The position numbers were made by a program, and so were the translations under genes. The notes under the pieces are model-generated. The model searched no databases. It saw nothing but the letters and a program-made list of their open reading frames with translations, and was not told the origin of the DNA. 38,197 nt of DNA from Bacteroidia bacterium (GTDB lineage: Bacteria; Bacteroidota; Bacteroidia; J057; JAIXKT01): contig JAIXKT010000066.1 of NCBI GenBank assembly GCA_026932145.1, forward strand, positions 21,230 to 59,426. Reading direction: 5' to 3'. Below, piece by piece: positions 1 through 7,814 of this stretch. How positions within the stretch are numbered: the first letter of the stretch is position 1; each line of letters begins with the position of its first letter.

Positions 1-270
1 TTGTGGTTCCACTTGCCGTTGGTGTTGCCGGAGCGGGATTTACCGTAACGATAACGGCAGTTCGCGCGCTGGTGCAAGCACCGGCGTAAGCCTCCACATA
101 GTACGTTGTGGTAGCAGAAAGTGCTGGTGTTGTGTAAGTTGCACTATTACCTTGTAGCAAAGTGCCTCCTGTGGCTGCATTATACCAGTTAAACTGCGCG
201 CCGGAAGGTGCAGTAGCCGTTAAAGTAGCCGTAGAACCGGAACATATTGTGGTTCCACTTGCCGTTGGTG
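1..270 (-). repeat. Ig-like domain repeat, 246-bp period
   Basis: The 24 bases at 1-24 recur exactly at 247-270. The spacing of 246 bp equals 82 codons in the minus-strand reading frame, so they mark equivalent points of two consecutive Ig-like repeats. Only one full unit and the start of the next are in the window. Confidence 0.7.
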
Positions 271-2656
271 GAGGGCAGGAATTACAATTAGGAATAGATG
301 CTAAATTACTGATTAGCATTGTGTCGCCTAAACTATCAACAATTCTTATTGGATATGTTCCGGACGGAGTTATGGTTGTTCCGGTAGTAAATGTTACCCA
401 ACTTGTTACATTCTGAACGCATCCTGGGGGGAAAGAGCATGGAGGCATTGGGAAACAATTGCTGCAATCTTGTGTAGTTTGTCTATTTTGCCAATTATAT
501 GGGCCGGATCCGCCGGAAGCCGTTAAGGTTCCGTTAGAATTTTTGCATACACTTAGTTGTACGCACTGAGTAACTGGAACAATGATTGAATCACTTCCGC
601 ATGGAAGAGAATAGATAATGGTATGAGTGCCTACTCCGGCAACAGCAGGGGTAAAGACTCCGGTGGTGGGGTTAATGCCTGGTCCGCTCCATGTTCCGCC
701 GGGAGTAGCAACTGTAAAAGTAAATGCAGGGTCTGTAATACAGGCAGCATTGGATTTACAGATGGTAGCATCACAGCATACATGAGCACGGGGCACACAA
801 GCATTCATATTGATTACGTGTACCCCGCCGGTTCGAGTGTTGGTGCTGGAAGATCCTGTGCCACCACAAACCACAACTTCACCGGAAAGGGTAACATTCA
901 CATCAAAAACCCTGAAAGGCACAGGAAAAGTGGCTATTAAATTTAAGTTTGAATCATATTTTAATACTCTGTCAGAAGAGCCAACATAGATATTTCCGCA
1001 GCTATCTACGTCAAGGCCGCTATTTCCAACGACTTTTCTTCCGAGAGAAGTTGTAGATATTCCTCCGGGTATATTTGCCGTAGCTAAGATAGCTCCTGTC
1101 GCTAATGAGCGTTTATGAAGTTGTGTTCCATTTTGGGTATAAACAAAATCATCACTGGCTCGTATCGCCATAATACCGCTATTGTCATAGCGATAATCTT
1201 CACATTTATAGCTAAGGGCGTAAGAACTATTGGTTCGATATAGTCCTTGTGTAAAGCATGAATTAAAGTTTTGGTGCAGATAACCGATTGTGTCTAATGT
1301 TAAAAAGTAATATTTAGCATTTTTTGAGGCTGTGATAGAACGGACTTCTTGAATAGTAGGTGGCATACCAAACATATTCCCTTGGCCTACTCTTACCTGA
1401 TTGGTAACGTTTCCTGTTGAGACATCTAAGTCATAAATAATTCCAACTAATGAAGTTAGTGATCCGCCGGTACCTCCGATAACCAATTTAGATTGGTCGC
1501 AGTTAAACGCGATATTCCAAAACTCGGCAGAAGATAATATACCGCCCGGGCTTGAATTGTTCCAGACAACGCTGCCGGCAGTATTAACTTTGACAATAGC
1601 TGCTACTGAACCATTTGTTACATAAGAGTTTCCTAATAAATCAGTAGCAAAAGTTCCCAGCCAAGCAGTAGTGTCATAAGGAGTATTGTATGTCCATTGT
1701 AATACTCCGGCTTGGTTGTATTTGAGTAGTTGCATGGGCATTGTTCCGCCGATAATATAAATATTTCCAGAACCGTCTCGCTCGCATTCCCAAACACAGT
1801 CCCAATTTCCGGCAAAATTTGGTGTTTGCACCCAAGGATCTATAACTATAGTGTGGCTATTGTCATAATTTTCAATAGCAAAAGAAACTGTGTTTTTAGT
1901 TTTTTTAAACGGCGTAACTATTTTTTGATTATTATGTTGATAAAAAGAAACCGGTGCATGATCTATAATATTACCAAATTTAGTTGCGATTTTAACGTTA
2001 CCTTGAGAATCTATCGAAACTGATTTGGAATAAGCCATTTGTATATCCGAAATTTTTGCACCCGGATGGATAATGATGTTATACTTAATTCCGGATTCCG
2101 GATGCACCGTATATTCTACATCAATGAACGGATAAATATTTTTATAAGTAACTTTGGTGTAAGCAGAAACATCGTTTAATGATTGAATCTTTCCGGTTCT
2201 ATCTCTATAACAATAGCTATGGTGGTCTGGAGTTTGGTTTTCACCAATCACTTGCACAGCCGGATTTGCGTTGAGCCAAAGCATTTCAACCCAGTCGCTT
2301 TTATAGTTCATCCGTGACTCTTCTTTTTCGTGCTCCAGATGCTCTTCTATGGATTTAATATTTCTTTCGCGTTCCATTTCGCGCTCTCTTTCACGTGCAT
2401 CTTTTTCTTTCTTCCATGTTTTTAAGAAGCCATAGTAAACCCCTTTGGGTGTAAAATATATTTTAGTATGGCCTTGGTCAAACACATATAACACTTGCTC
2501 GGCGGGGAGATGCGGGAGAAAGTATTGACCTTTATTTTCTATAAAGGATTTTGATTTGGAAAAAGGTTTCTCCCAAACTAATTGATTATCATAAGCAAAG
2601 CTTTGCTGTATTCCCAAAAATAGAGCTACTATAAAAAGGTATCGAGAAAGTATCAT
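1..2656 (-). CDS. Secreted DUF7948/beta-propeller protein with Ig-like repeats, C-terminus beyond window
   Basis: An open frame reads from ATG at 2656 to the left edge without a stop, giving at least 885 codons. I checked the frame at 1849, 658 and 58. Residues 1-21 form a signal peptide ending SFA. The next ~200 residues resemble the DUF7948 region that precedes SBBP/beta-propeller repeats (FIENKGQY, then VEYTVHPESGIKYNIIIHPGA). They contain an unusual Arg/Glu-rich stretch near residues 85-115. Propeller-like strands follow (GSGNIYIIGGT, DSCGNIYVGSS), then a Cys-rich region and Ig-like domains of the Bacteroidota Ig_7 kind (SGTTICSGSTATLTA, TTYYVEAYAG). The last Ig unit repeats with an 82-residue period at the edge. 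Such proteins usually end in a T9SS tail, which here would lie outside the window. It is probably surface-exposed; its ligand is unknown. N-terminal architecture matches the 18511 gene, so the two are distant paralogues. Confidence 0.85.
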   Translation of the reverse strand, partial: MILSRYLFIVALFLGIQQSFAYDNQLVWEKPFSKSKSFIENKGQYFLPHLPAEQVLYVFDQGHTKIYFTPKGVYYGFLKTWKKEKDAREREREMERERNIKSIEEHLEHEKEESRMNYKSDWVEMLWLNANPAVQVIGENQTPDHHSYCYRDRTGKIQSLNDVSAYTKVTYKNIYPFIDVEYTVHPESGIKYNIIIHPGAKISDIQMAYSKSVSIDSQGNVKIATKFGNIIDHAPVSFYQHNNQKIVTPFKKTKNTVSFAIENYDNSHTIVIDPWVQTPNFAGNWDCVWECERDGSGNIYIIGGTMPMQLLKYNQAGVLQWTYNTPYDTTAWLGTFATDLLGNSYVTNGSVAAIVKVNTAGSVVWNNSSPGGILSSAEFWNIAFNCDQSKLVIGGTGGSLTSLVGIIYDLDVSTGNVTNQVRVGQGNMFGMPPTIQEVRSITASKNAKYYFLTLDTIGYLHQNFNSCFTQGLYRTNSSYALSYKCEDYRYDNSGIMAIRASDDFVYTQNGTQLHKRSLATGAILATANIPGGISTTSLGRKVVGNSGLDVDSCGNIYVGSSDRVLKYDSNLNLIATFPVPFRVFDVNVTLSGEVVVCGGTGSSSTNTRTGGVHVINMNACVPRAHVCCDATICKSNAACITDPAFTFTVATPGGTWSGPGINPTTGVFTPAVAGVGTHTIIYSLPCGSDSIIVPVTQCVQLSVCKNSNGTLTASGGSGPYNWQNRQTTQDCSNCFPMPPCSFPPGCVQNVTSWVTFTTGTTITPSGTYPIRIVDSLGDTMLISNLASIPNCNSCPPPTASGTTICSGSTATLTATAPSGAQFNWYNAATGGTLLQGNSATYTTPALSATTTYYVEAYAGACTSARTAVIVTVNPAPATPTASGTT

Positions 2657-2703
2657 TTTAACCAAATTTTCTAAACGGTGAATTAATATTATACTTTTTT
2701 TTA

Positions 2704-2717
2704 AACTTGCGCAAGTT
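2704..2717. promoter_or_regulatory. 14-bp perfect palindrome in divergent intergenic region
   Basis: AACTTGCGCAAGTT lies between the divergent genes starting at 2656 (minus) and 2739 (plus). It is GC-centred in an otherwise very AT-rich 82-bp gap. It could be an operator for a dimeric regulator, but no regulator gene is adjacent and the role is inferred from symmetry and position only. Confidence 0.35.
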
Positions 2718-2738
2718 ATAAAAAATGTATAATAAAAG

Positions 2739-3080
2739 ATGAATACCTTAACGGAATTACAACAAGAAGTGGATAATTGGGTCAAAACTGTGGGAGTTCG
2801 TTACTATTCGGAGCTAACGAATATGGCAATTTTGACAGAAGAGGTTGGGGAGGTAGCCCGGATTATCGCTCGAAAATATGGGGAACAATCTTTTAAAAGC
2901 CCTGAAGCTGAGCAGGAAGCTGATTTAGCTGATGAGCTCAGCGATGTTTTGTTTGTAACAATCTGTTTGGCGAACCAAACCGGAGTTAATTTAGCGGCTG
3001 CTTTTCGAGCCGGTATGGAAAAACGCACTAAACGGGACGCAACACGGCACGCTAATAATCCCAAACTGAAAAACGAATAA
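2739..3080 (+). CDS. MazG-like nucleotide pyrophosphohydrolase
   Basis: This 113-residue protein matches the single-domain, all-alpha MazG/NTP-PPase family, whose members hydrolyse nucleoside triphosphates (often non-canonical ones) to monophosphate and pyrophosphate. The metal-binding signature is visible: EEVGE at about residues 34-38, then EADLADELSDVLF at about 60-72, which gives the usual ExxE...ExxD pattern. The length is normal for a stand-alone MazG-like house-cleaning enzyme; classical two-domain MazG is about twice as long. The start follows an AT-rich leader, and the gene is divergent from the giant secreted protein. The substrate cannot be told from sequence. It runs in the same direction as the exporter, 87 bp downstream. 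Confidence 0.85.
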   Translation: MNTLTELQQEVDNWVKTVGVRYYSELTNMAILTEEVGEVARIIARKYGEQSFKSPEAEQEADLADELSDVLFVTICLANQTGVNLAAAFRAGMEKRTKRDATRHANNPKLKNE

Positions 3081-3127
3081 TCATAATTTTATACCCACTG
3101 AACTGCCCGCTGAATTTTATTTGCTAT

Positions 3128-3159
3128 CTGCTAATATGTTTTTTTACAGATATTAGCAG
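3128..3159 (+). promoter_or_regulatory. Hairpin just upstream of the exporter start codon
   Basis: CTGCTAATAT (3128-3137) is the exact reverse complement of ATATTAGCAG (3150-3159), with a 12-nt T-rich loop. The hairpin ends 8 nt before the ATG at 3168, where a ribosome would load. It may limit translation of the exporter or stabilise/terminate the mazG-like transcript. The T run sits in the loop, not after the stem, so a standard terminator is unlikely. Confidence 0.5.
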
Positions 3160-3167
3160 CTTCATTT

Positions 3168-5333
3168 ATGGATAGCCTTACTCGATTTAGCACCAAGCGT
3201 TATCAGACTCCGACATTACTTCAGATGGAAGCTGTTGAGTGCGGGGCTGTTTCTTTGGGTATAATTTTGGGCTACTTTGGGCTGCACGTTCCGGTTACTC
3301 AATTGCGAATAGCTTGCGGAATTTCACGGGATGGATCTAAGGCCAGCAACATTGTGAAAGCTGCCCGGCAATACGGCTTAGATGCACGAGGATTCAAAAA
3401 GGAAATCCATGAATTAAAAGATATTGATAAGCCATTTATCATCTTTTGGAAGTTTTACCATTTTGTTGTAGTAGAGGGGTTTAGCAACCAAGGGGTTTGG
3501 ATTAATGACCCTGCTACCGGACCGAGGCGCGTTACTTGGCAGGAATTTGACGAAAGCTACACCGGCGTTTGCCTGTTTTTTGAACTCACAGAAAAATTTC
3601 AACCCTCTGAACCCCCAATCCCAATTTGGAAACGAATTGCAATAGAGCTACAAGCGTACCGAACACAGGTCGTTTTTGTGCTTATTGCCGGAATCTCTCT
3701 CTTAGTTCCCGGGTTAGTAATACCGGCTATCACCAGATCTTTTATTGACGAGGTGCTGGTAGGCGGCCAATTACATTGGATTTGGCCTATTTTATCCGGC
3801 TTATTGCTCACTATTATGCTACAATTAGGCTTTAACTGGCTTAAAGAAAACCAATTACTTAAATTAGAAACACAATTTAGTATTTCGCTGAGCAGTAAGT
3901 TTATGTGGCATTTATTTCGGCTTCCCGTAGCTTTCTTTAACCAGCGTTATGCCGGTGAAATTGGCAACCGACTATTTGCTGCCGAACATTTATCAGTAGC
4001 ACTTTCCCGCCAAATTTCTAACCACTTATTTGATATTGTTTCGATATTTTTCTTTGCCATAGTGATGTTTTTTTATGATGCTCTTTTGGCGGTGATTAGT
4101 ATTACTATGGCAGTGCTAAATTTTTTAGCCTTGCGAGCTATTCACCGAAAAAGAGTGGATACAAATCTGCATCTACAGCAAGACTATGCTAAACTAACCG
4201 GAATTTCACTAACCGGCTTACAATTAATAGAAACCCTAAAAGCAATGGGTAATGAAGGTGATTTTTTTGCCCGCTGGGCAGGCCACCAAGTAAAAGCCAC
4301 TAATACACAACAAAAATTAGATAGTGTTGGTATATTTTTGGAACATTTACCGTTATTATTAGCCGGGCTAAATTCTGCGATAATCCTCTGGATTGGCGGA
4401 TACCGTGTGCTAAACGGAGATTTAACCATTGGAATGTTGGTAGCTTTTCAAGGAATTATGGTCAGTTTCCAACGACCTGTTTACAACCTGATGCACGCCG
4501 GAGGAACTTTACAGGAAATTGTAGCGGATTTATTCCGCTTAGATGATATATTTCAAAACCCTATCGAAAATAAATTTCAGCAAAAATATCGTTCGGCATT
4601 ACCCAGTAAACTATCCGGAAAAATAGCTTTACAAAATATCACCTTTGGTTACTCTCAGTTAGAACCACCTTTAATTAACGACCTAACTCTAACCATAGAG
4701 CCGGGTAAAAGAATAGCCTTAGTAGGAGGCTCCGGAAGTGGAAAAACCACAATCGTAAACCAGATTGTGGGCCTATACAAACCTTGGAACGGAAAAATTT
4801 TGTTTGATAACATTCCCTATGAAGAAATCCCGCCGGCTACCTTAACAGCTTCTATGGGAGTTGTTAATCAAGAAATTTTTATGTTTAATGGCACTGTTCG
4901 AGATATTGTTTCTTTATGGGATCAATCTATTCCGGAATCAGATATTATTCAAGCCTGCAAAGATGCGGAAATCCATGATGAGATAACGGCAAGGCCGGGA
5001 GGCTATGAGTCTGAGGTTCAAGAAGGTGGTAAAAATTTTTCCGGAGGGCAGCGGCAACGGTTAGAAATCGCCAGAACGCTATCTATGAACCCAACAATAT
5101 TAATCTTAGACGAAGCAACCTCCGCCTTAGACCCGCTTACAGAAGTTAAAATAGACCAAAATATCCGTAAACGCGGCTGTACCTGCCTGATAATAGCTCA
5201 CCGCTTATCTACTATCCGAGATTGTGACGAAATAATCGTGCTAAAATCCGGTAATATCATTCAACGTGGAACCCACGAAGAACTACTAACTGTTCAGGGC
5301 TACTACCAAGAACTCATTCAATCTATTGATTGA
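3168..5333 (+). CDS. NHLM-type bacteriocin exporter: C39 peptidase, membrane and ATPase domains
   Basis: This 721-residue protein is a peptidase-containing ABC transporter of the kind that cleaves double-glycine leaders and exports peptide natural products. The C39 peptidase domain (about 13-135) carries the catalytic triad: Cys25 (VECGAVS), His98 (FYHFVVVEG) and Asp114 (NDPATGPR). Its wording (RDGSKASNIVKAAR, then INDPATGPRRV) is closest to the nitrile-hydratase-leader microcin (NHLM/NHPM) exporter family. The membrane domain spans about 165-440. The ATPase domain has Walker A GGSGSGKTT (520-528), signature FSGGQ (S625), Walker B ILILDEA (D648/E649) and the H-loop at His678. All catalytic residues are present, so it should be active in the inner membrane. 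No precursor, modification enzyme or membrane-fusion gene is next to it. Confidence 0.88.
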   Translation: MDSLTRFSTKRYQTPTLLQMEAVECGAVSLGIILGYFGLHVPVTQLRIACGISRDGSKASNIVKAARQYGLDARGFKKEIHELKDIDKPFIIFWKFYHFVVVEGFSNQGVWINDPATGPRRVTWQEFDESYTGVCLFFELTEKFQPSEPPIPIWKRIAIELQAYRTQVVFVLIAGISLLVPGLVIPAITRSFIDEVLVGGQLHWIWPILSGLLLTIMLQLGFNWLKENQLLKLETQFSISLSSKFMWHLFRLPVAFFNQRYAGEIGNRLFAAEHLSVALSRQISNHLFDIVSIFFFAIVMFFYDALLAVISITMAVLNFLALRAIHRKRVDTNLHLQQDYAKLTGISLTGLQLIETLKAMGNEGDFFARWAGHQVKATNTQQKLDSVGIFLEHLPLLLAGLNSAIILWIGGYRVLNGDLTIGMLVAFQGIMVSFQRPVYNLMHAGGTLQEIVADLFRLDDIFQNPIENKFQQKYRSALPSKLSGKIALQNITFGYSQLEPPLINDLTLTIEPGKRIALVGGSGSGKTTIVNQIVGLYKPWNGKILFDNIPYEEIPPATLTASMGVVNQEIFMFNGTVRDIVSLWDQSIPESDIIQACKDAEIHDEITARPGGYESEVQEGGKNFSGGQRQRLEIARTLSMNPTILILDEATSALDPLTEVKIDQNIRKRGCTCLIIAHRLSTIRDCDEIIVLKSGNIIQRGTHEELLTVQGYYQELIQSID

Positions 5334-5421
5334 TTTTTTCCACAAAGTGCTTTCAATAGCTATAAGCTCCTTGTGAGCAAAGTTATTTTATTTAGGTTGA
5401 TAAGCAATGTAATTTTGAAGT

Positions 5422-6282
5422 ATGTTTCGTTGGATACTATTAATTCTGATTATCAGCACTATACATATAAAATCTTATGCGCAAGCTGAAGAGCATCCGT
5501 TAGCCGTACCGATGTTGGCAGATTTAGACTTCACAACCGGCCGTTGGGAAATGGTCGGCGTAACACTACATAACTATAAGCTACTACCTATTCAAGAGGA
5601 AATAGGCACTTTTGTAATGGCCAGCAAAGAAATCATGAAGGAAATGCAGCAAACATGGCGTTTCCCACAAATATTTGATGACTTCTGTGATTTTCACTAT
5701 GCCTTAAAATTTTATCGGGACGGAAAATTAGTTAAAACACTCCGCCTAAATCTGGATTGTAATTATATCAGCATCGGCGGAATATCATATCGCTTTGATA
5801 AACAACTATTTTTGAAGTATCGCTATGCTTATAAGCGTGTTAGCTGGTCTCGTATTAACTTCAAGAATTTAGTGATACTCAGAGAAGCCGTAAAACGTAT
5901 TGAAGCAATGCCCAATACTTATATGTATTTTGATGTTCGGCCATACGACTTTGACGGATATTTTACCATTGGTGCCAATGGATTCGCTTGGAATGTTGAT
6001 AGAGATTCCGTAAAAAATGCCTTTATCGCTAAAATCCAACACATTACTGGAAGCAATCAATTTTATTTAATTCCAGGTGTTTATTACATGAAAGATAAAG
6101 ACCTCTGTTTAAGATACGAAGTGTATTGCAATAAAGATGTGGCTATGCGCTACCGACAAAAAGATATGATAACCGATTGGCAGGCGCATCAACAATATTC
6201 AGAAACCGTCCAGATCATTGTAGTCGGTATCAGCCGAAAAGATTATCAAACTATCATGAAAGATTATTTAGACAAAGAGTAA
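5422..6282 (+). CDS. Unrecognised secreted protein
   Basis: I do not recognise this 286-residue protein. Residues 1-21 form a signal peptide (hydrophobic LLILIISTIHI, cleavage after SYA), so it enters the periplasm or goes beyond. The rest is rich in aromatic residues and charges, with no further membrane segment, no lipobox and no T9SS tail. Four cysteines after the signal (around FCDFHY, LDCNY, DLCLRYEVYC) could form disulfides. It starts 88 bp after the exporter, on the same strand, but it is not a plausible peptide precursor: it is long and has a Sec signal rather than a GG leader. TAATTTTG at 5410-5417 resembles a -7 element but lies too close to the ATG to be trusted. Confidence 0.7.
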   Translation: MFRWILLILIISTIHIKSYAQAEEHPLAVPMLADLDFTTGRWEMVGVTLHNYKLLPIQEEIGTFVMASKEIMKEMQQTWRFPQIFDDFCDFHYALKFYRDGKLVKTLRLNLDCNYISIGGISYRFDKQLFLKYRYAYKRVSWSRINFKNLVILREAVKRIEAMPNTYMYFDVRPYDFDGYFTIGANGFAWNVDRDSVKNAFIAKIQHITGSNQFYLIPGVYYMKDKDLCLRYEVYCNKDVAMRYRQKDMITDWQAHQQYSETVQIIVVGISRKDYQTIMKDYLDKE

Positions 6283-6591
6283 TGTAAAGTAATCAATAGC
6301 GTCCTAAACATTTTGAGAAAAAGAGGAGGCAAATTAAGTAATTCTAATTATCTAAGAGGTTACACAACAAAACTTCCCCTCTCTTATGGCAAGAGCGCGT
6401 TGCATAACCTCTAAATTTTAAAAAAGCCCAAATTTTCTCCCGTTCAAAATAAATTTTGATTTTTTGGGGAGTTTATGGGGAGTTTTTTTACATTTTACGT
6501 CTTTTTTTGTGGGTGTGGGGTTTCATTTTTTATGTTTTTGCCCCTTTTTCGCCTCATTTTTACCAATTGGGCGTATTTTGGGCCTACAGGC

Positions 6592-7701
6592 TTAAAATAG
6601 CTGCATTTGAGGTGGTGCCGTTTTTGGTGTTAACATATTGTTTACTAATAGCTTAGGTAACCTATACAGGTTGTATGCAATTGCTTCCAGGGCGTGCTGG
6701 GCGTGGGTTTTGGCGATGCCCACATAGCGGGCGGTGCCGCCGCCGAACCAGCTTTTGGTGCCGGCAAAGGTGCGCTCTATTTTGTAGCGGTGTTTGCCGC
6801 AGAGTTGGTTGAATTTGAGTTGTAATTTTGTTAAGGGTTTGTTTTTCACTGCTTTATAACACACTCTATCTTTAAGTCCCTTCGCTTTGAGGTAGGTGGT
6901 ATGGGCTTTGGATTTGTAGGCTTTGTCGGCATAGATGGCGACTTTTGGGGGAACTTGTGCCTTGGTTATCAATGTGTTAAAGTGGTTATGGTCATGGACG
7001 TTGGCGGGTGTGGTCTCCAGGGCAAGGACCAATCCGTTGCCGTCGGTAATAACGTGTTTTTTGTAGCCAAAGCGGGTTTCTTTGCCTTTTTTGAGCCAGC
7101 GGGCTTCGTCGTCCACGCCAGGTTGATTTACTTTAACAAGCTTTAATTCAGCCGTTTGTGTTTGTATAGCTTCTTCCGTTTGTTCGTTTTCTTTTCTGTC
7201 TTCGGCAATTTCGTAGGTGGGTTTTCCGGTGGGTTTGCGGGGGCTGTCGGTAATGGAGGCATCTATTATGCAGCCGGATTTTACCGTAATAGCATGTTTA
7301 TCAAGCTGTTGGTTAAGTTCTTGCAACAGCAAGTCGTAGGCATTGCTTCCTGCCAGTTCGTTGCGGAAGCGGCACAGGGTGCTGTGGTCGGGTACTTCGT
7401 CTTCAAGACTCAGCCCAACGAAGGTCATCCAGCTTAAATCGGTGTTGGTCCTGTCTTCTATGTCTCTGTCGCTCAGGCTTTTATACCAAACGCCGAGCAG
7501 TAGCATTTTGAAAAGAATAATGGGGTTGTAGGCGGGTCTGCCGTCCGGTCTAAGCCCTTTTGGGTAGTGTTTTTGAAGTATTTTTACGATTGATTCCCAA
7601 TCAATTACCTCATTTATTTGCTTTAGAAACGCGTTTTTAGAACTGCGTTTAGAAACGTAGGGCTGGCTAAAACTCATCTGTATTTGGGCGTGCTTTATCA
7701 C
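6592..7701 (-). CDS. IS5-family transposase, copy A
   Basis: This 369-residue DDE transposase belongs to the IS5 family (N-terminal DUF772-like part, then an IS4-type catalytic domain). Candidate catalytic residues are Asp147 (CIIDASITDS), Asp259 (IYADKAY) and Glu309 (YKIERTF...K, the family's Y-R-E-K type signature). The N-terminal region carries the typical LRPDGRPAYNP and PDHSTLCRFR wording. The long frame starts with GTG at 7701. A TATTTTTG element at 7713-7706 would place transcription start close to that codon, so ATG at 7677 (protein starting MSFSQPYV) is the likelier start. The frame is intact and should be functional. Confidence 0.9.
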   Translation of the reverse strand: MIKHAQIQMSFSQPYVSKRSSKNAFLKQINEVIDWESIVKILQKHYPKGLRPDGRPAYNPIILFKMLLLGVWYKSLSDRDIEDRTNTDLSWMTFVGLSLEDEVPDHSTLCRFRNELAGSNAYDLLLQELNQQLDKHAITVKSGCIIDASITDSPRKPTGKPTYEIAEDRKENEQTEEAIQTQTAELKLVKVNQPGVDDEARWLKKGKETRFGYKKHVITDGNGLVLALETTPANVHDHNHFNTLITKAQVPPKVAIYADKAYKSKAHTTYLKAKGLKDRVCYKAVKNKPLTKLQLKFNQLCGKHRYKIERTFAGTKSWFGGGTARYVGIAKTHAQHALEAIAYNLYRLPKLLVNNMLTPKTAPPQMQLF

Positions 7702-7705
7702 ACCA

Positions 7706-7713
7706 CAAAAATA
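7706..7713 (-). promoter_or_regulatory. Transposase -7 promoter element, copy A
   Basis: Read on the minus strand this is TATTTTTG, a full match to the Bacteroidota TAnnTTTG -7 element, inside the IS and just upstream of the transposase. It favours the ATG at 7677 as start. Copy B carries the same element at 9118-9125. Confidence 0.4.
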
Positions 7714-7782
7714 ATAAATTAGTTAATTAATTCAAAATCAAATAGTTAAATATTTTTATTCTTTTTGTCGTGCAACAGGCTC

Positions 7783-7814
7783 AATTCTATAGTTAATTAA
7801 CTGGAAGATTAATT
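7783..7814 (+). repeat. 32-bp direct repeat, first copy (between the two IS copies)
   Basis: These 32 bases, beginning AATTCTATAGTTAATTAACT, recur exactly at 9195-9226 after copy B. They lie outside the terminal inverted repeats as I define them, so the duplicated unit is IS plus 32 bp. Confidence 0.85.

Larger units (their letters stand above)
6393..7782 (-). mobile_element. IS5-family insertion sequence, copy A
   Basis: This 1390-bp element holds one transposase gene on the minus strand. Its ends form imperfect inverted repeats: GAGCGCGTTGCATAACC at 6393, and GAGCCTGTTGCACGACA as the reverse complement of the right end at 7782 (12 of 17 match). About 200 bp of non-coding DNA separate the transposase stop from the left end. 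No clear target duplication is visible (flanks GGCAA and AATTC). A near-identical copy lies 1412 bp further on. Confidence 0.8.

Noticed and set aside
162-2023. ORFs of 60-105 codons on both strands at 162-416, 623-940, 1633-1815 and 1730-2023
   Set aside because: All lie within the long minus-strand frame that is continuous from 2656 to the window edge; they are shadow frames.
5410-5417. TAATTTTG as a promoter -7 element for the gene at 5422
   Set aside because: It would place transcription start at or after the ATG. In AT-rich DNA such matches arise by chance, so it is not listed as a promoter.
6901-7531. Plus-strand ORFs of 81, 93 and 62 codons within IS copy A, repeated in copy B
   Set aside because: They are antisense shadows of the intact transposase, with Gly/Val/Phe-rich products and no independent support.
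7783-7814. The 32-bp repeat as a true target-site duplication of IS copy B
   Set aside because: IS5-family duplications are normally 2-9 bp; duplication of the whole IS plus flank explains a 32-bp repeat better.
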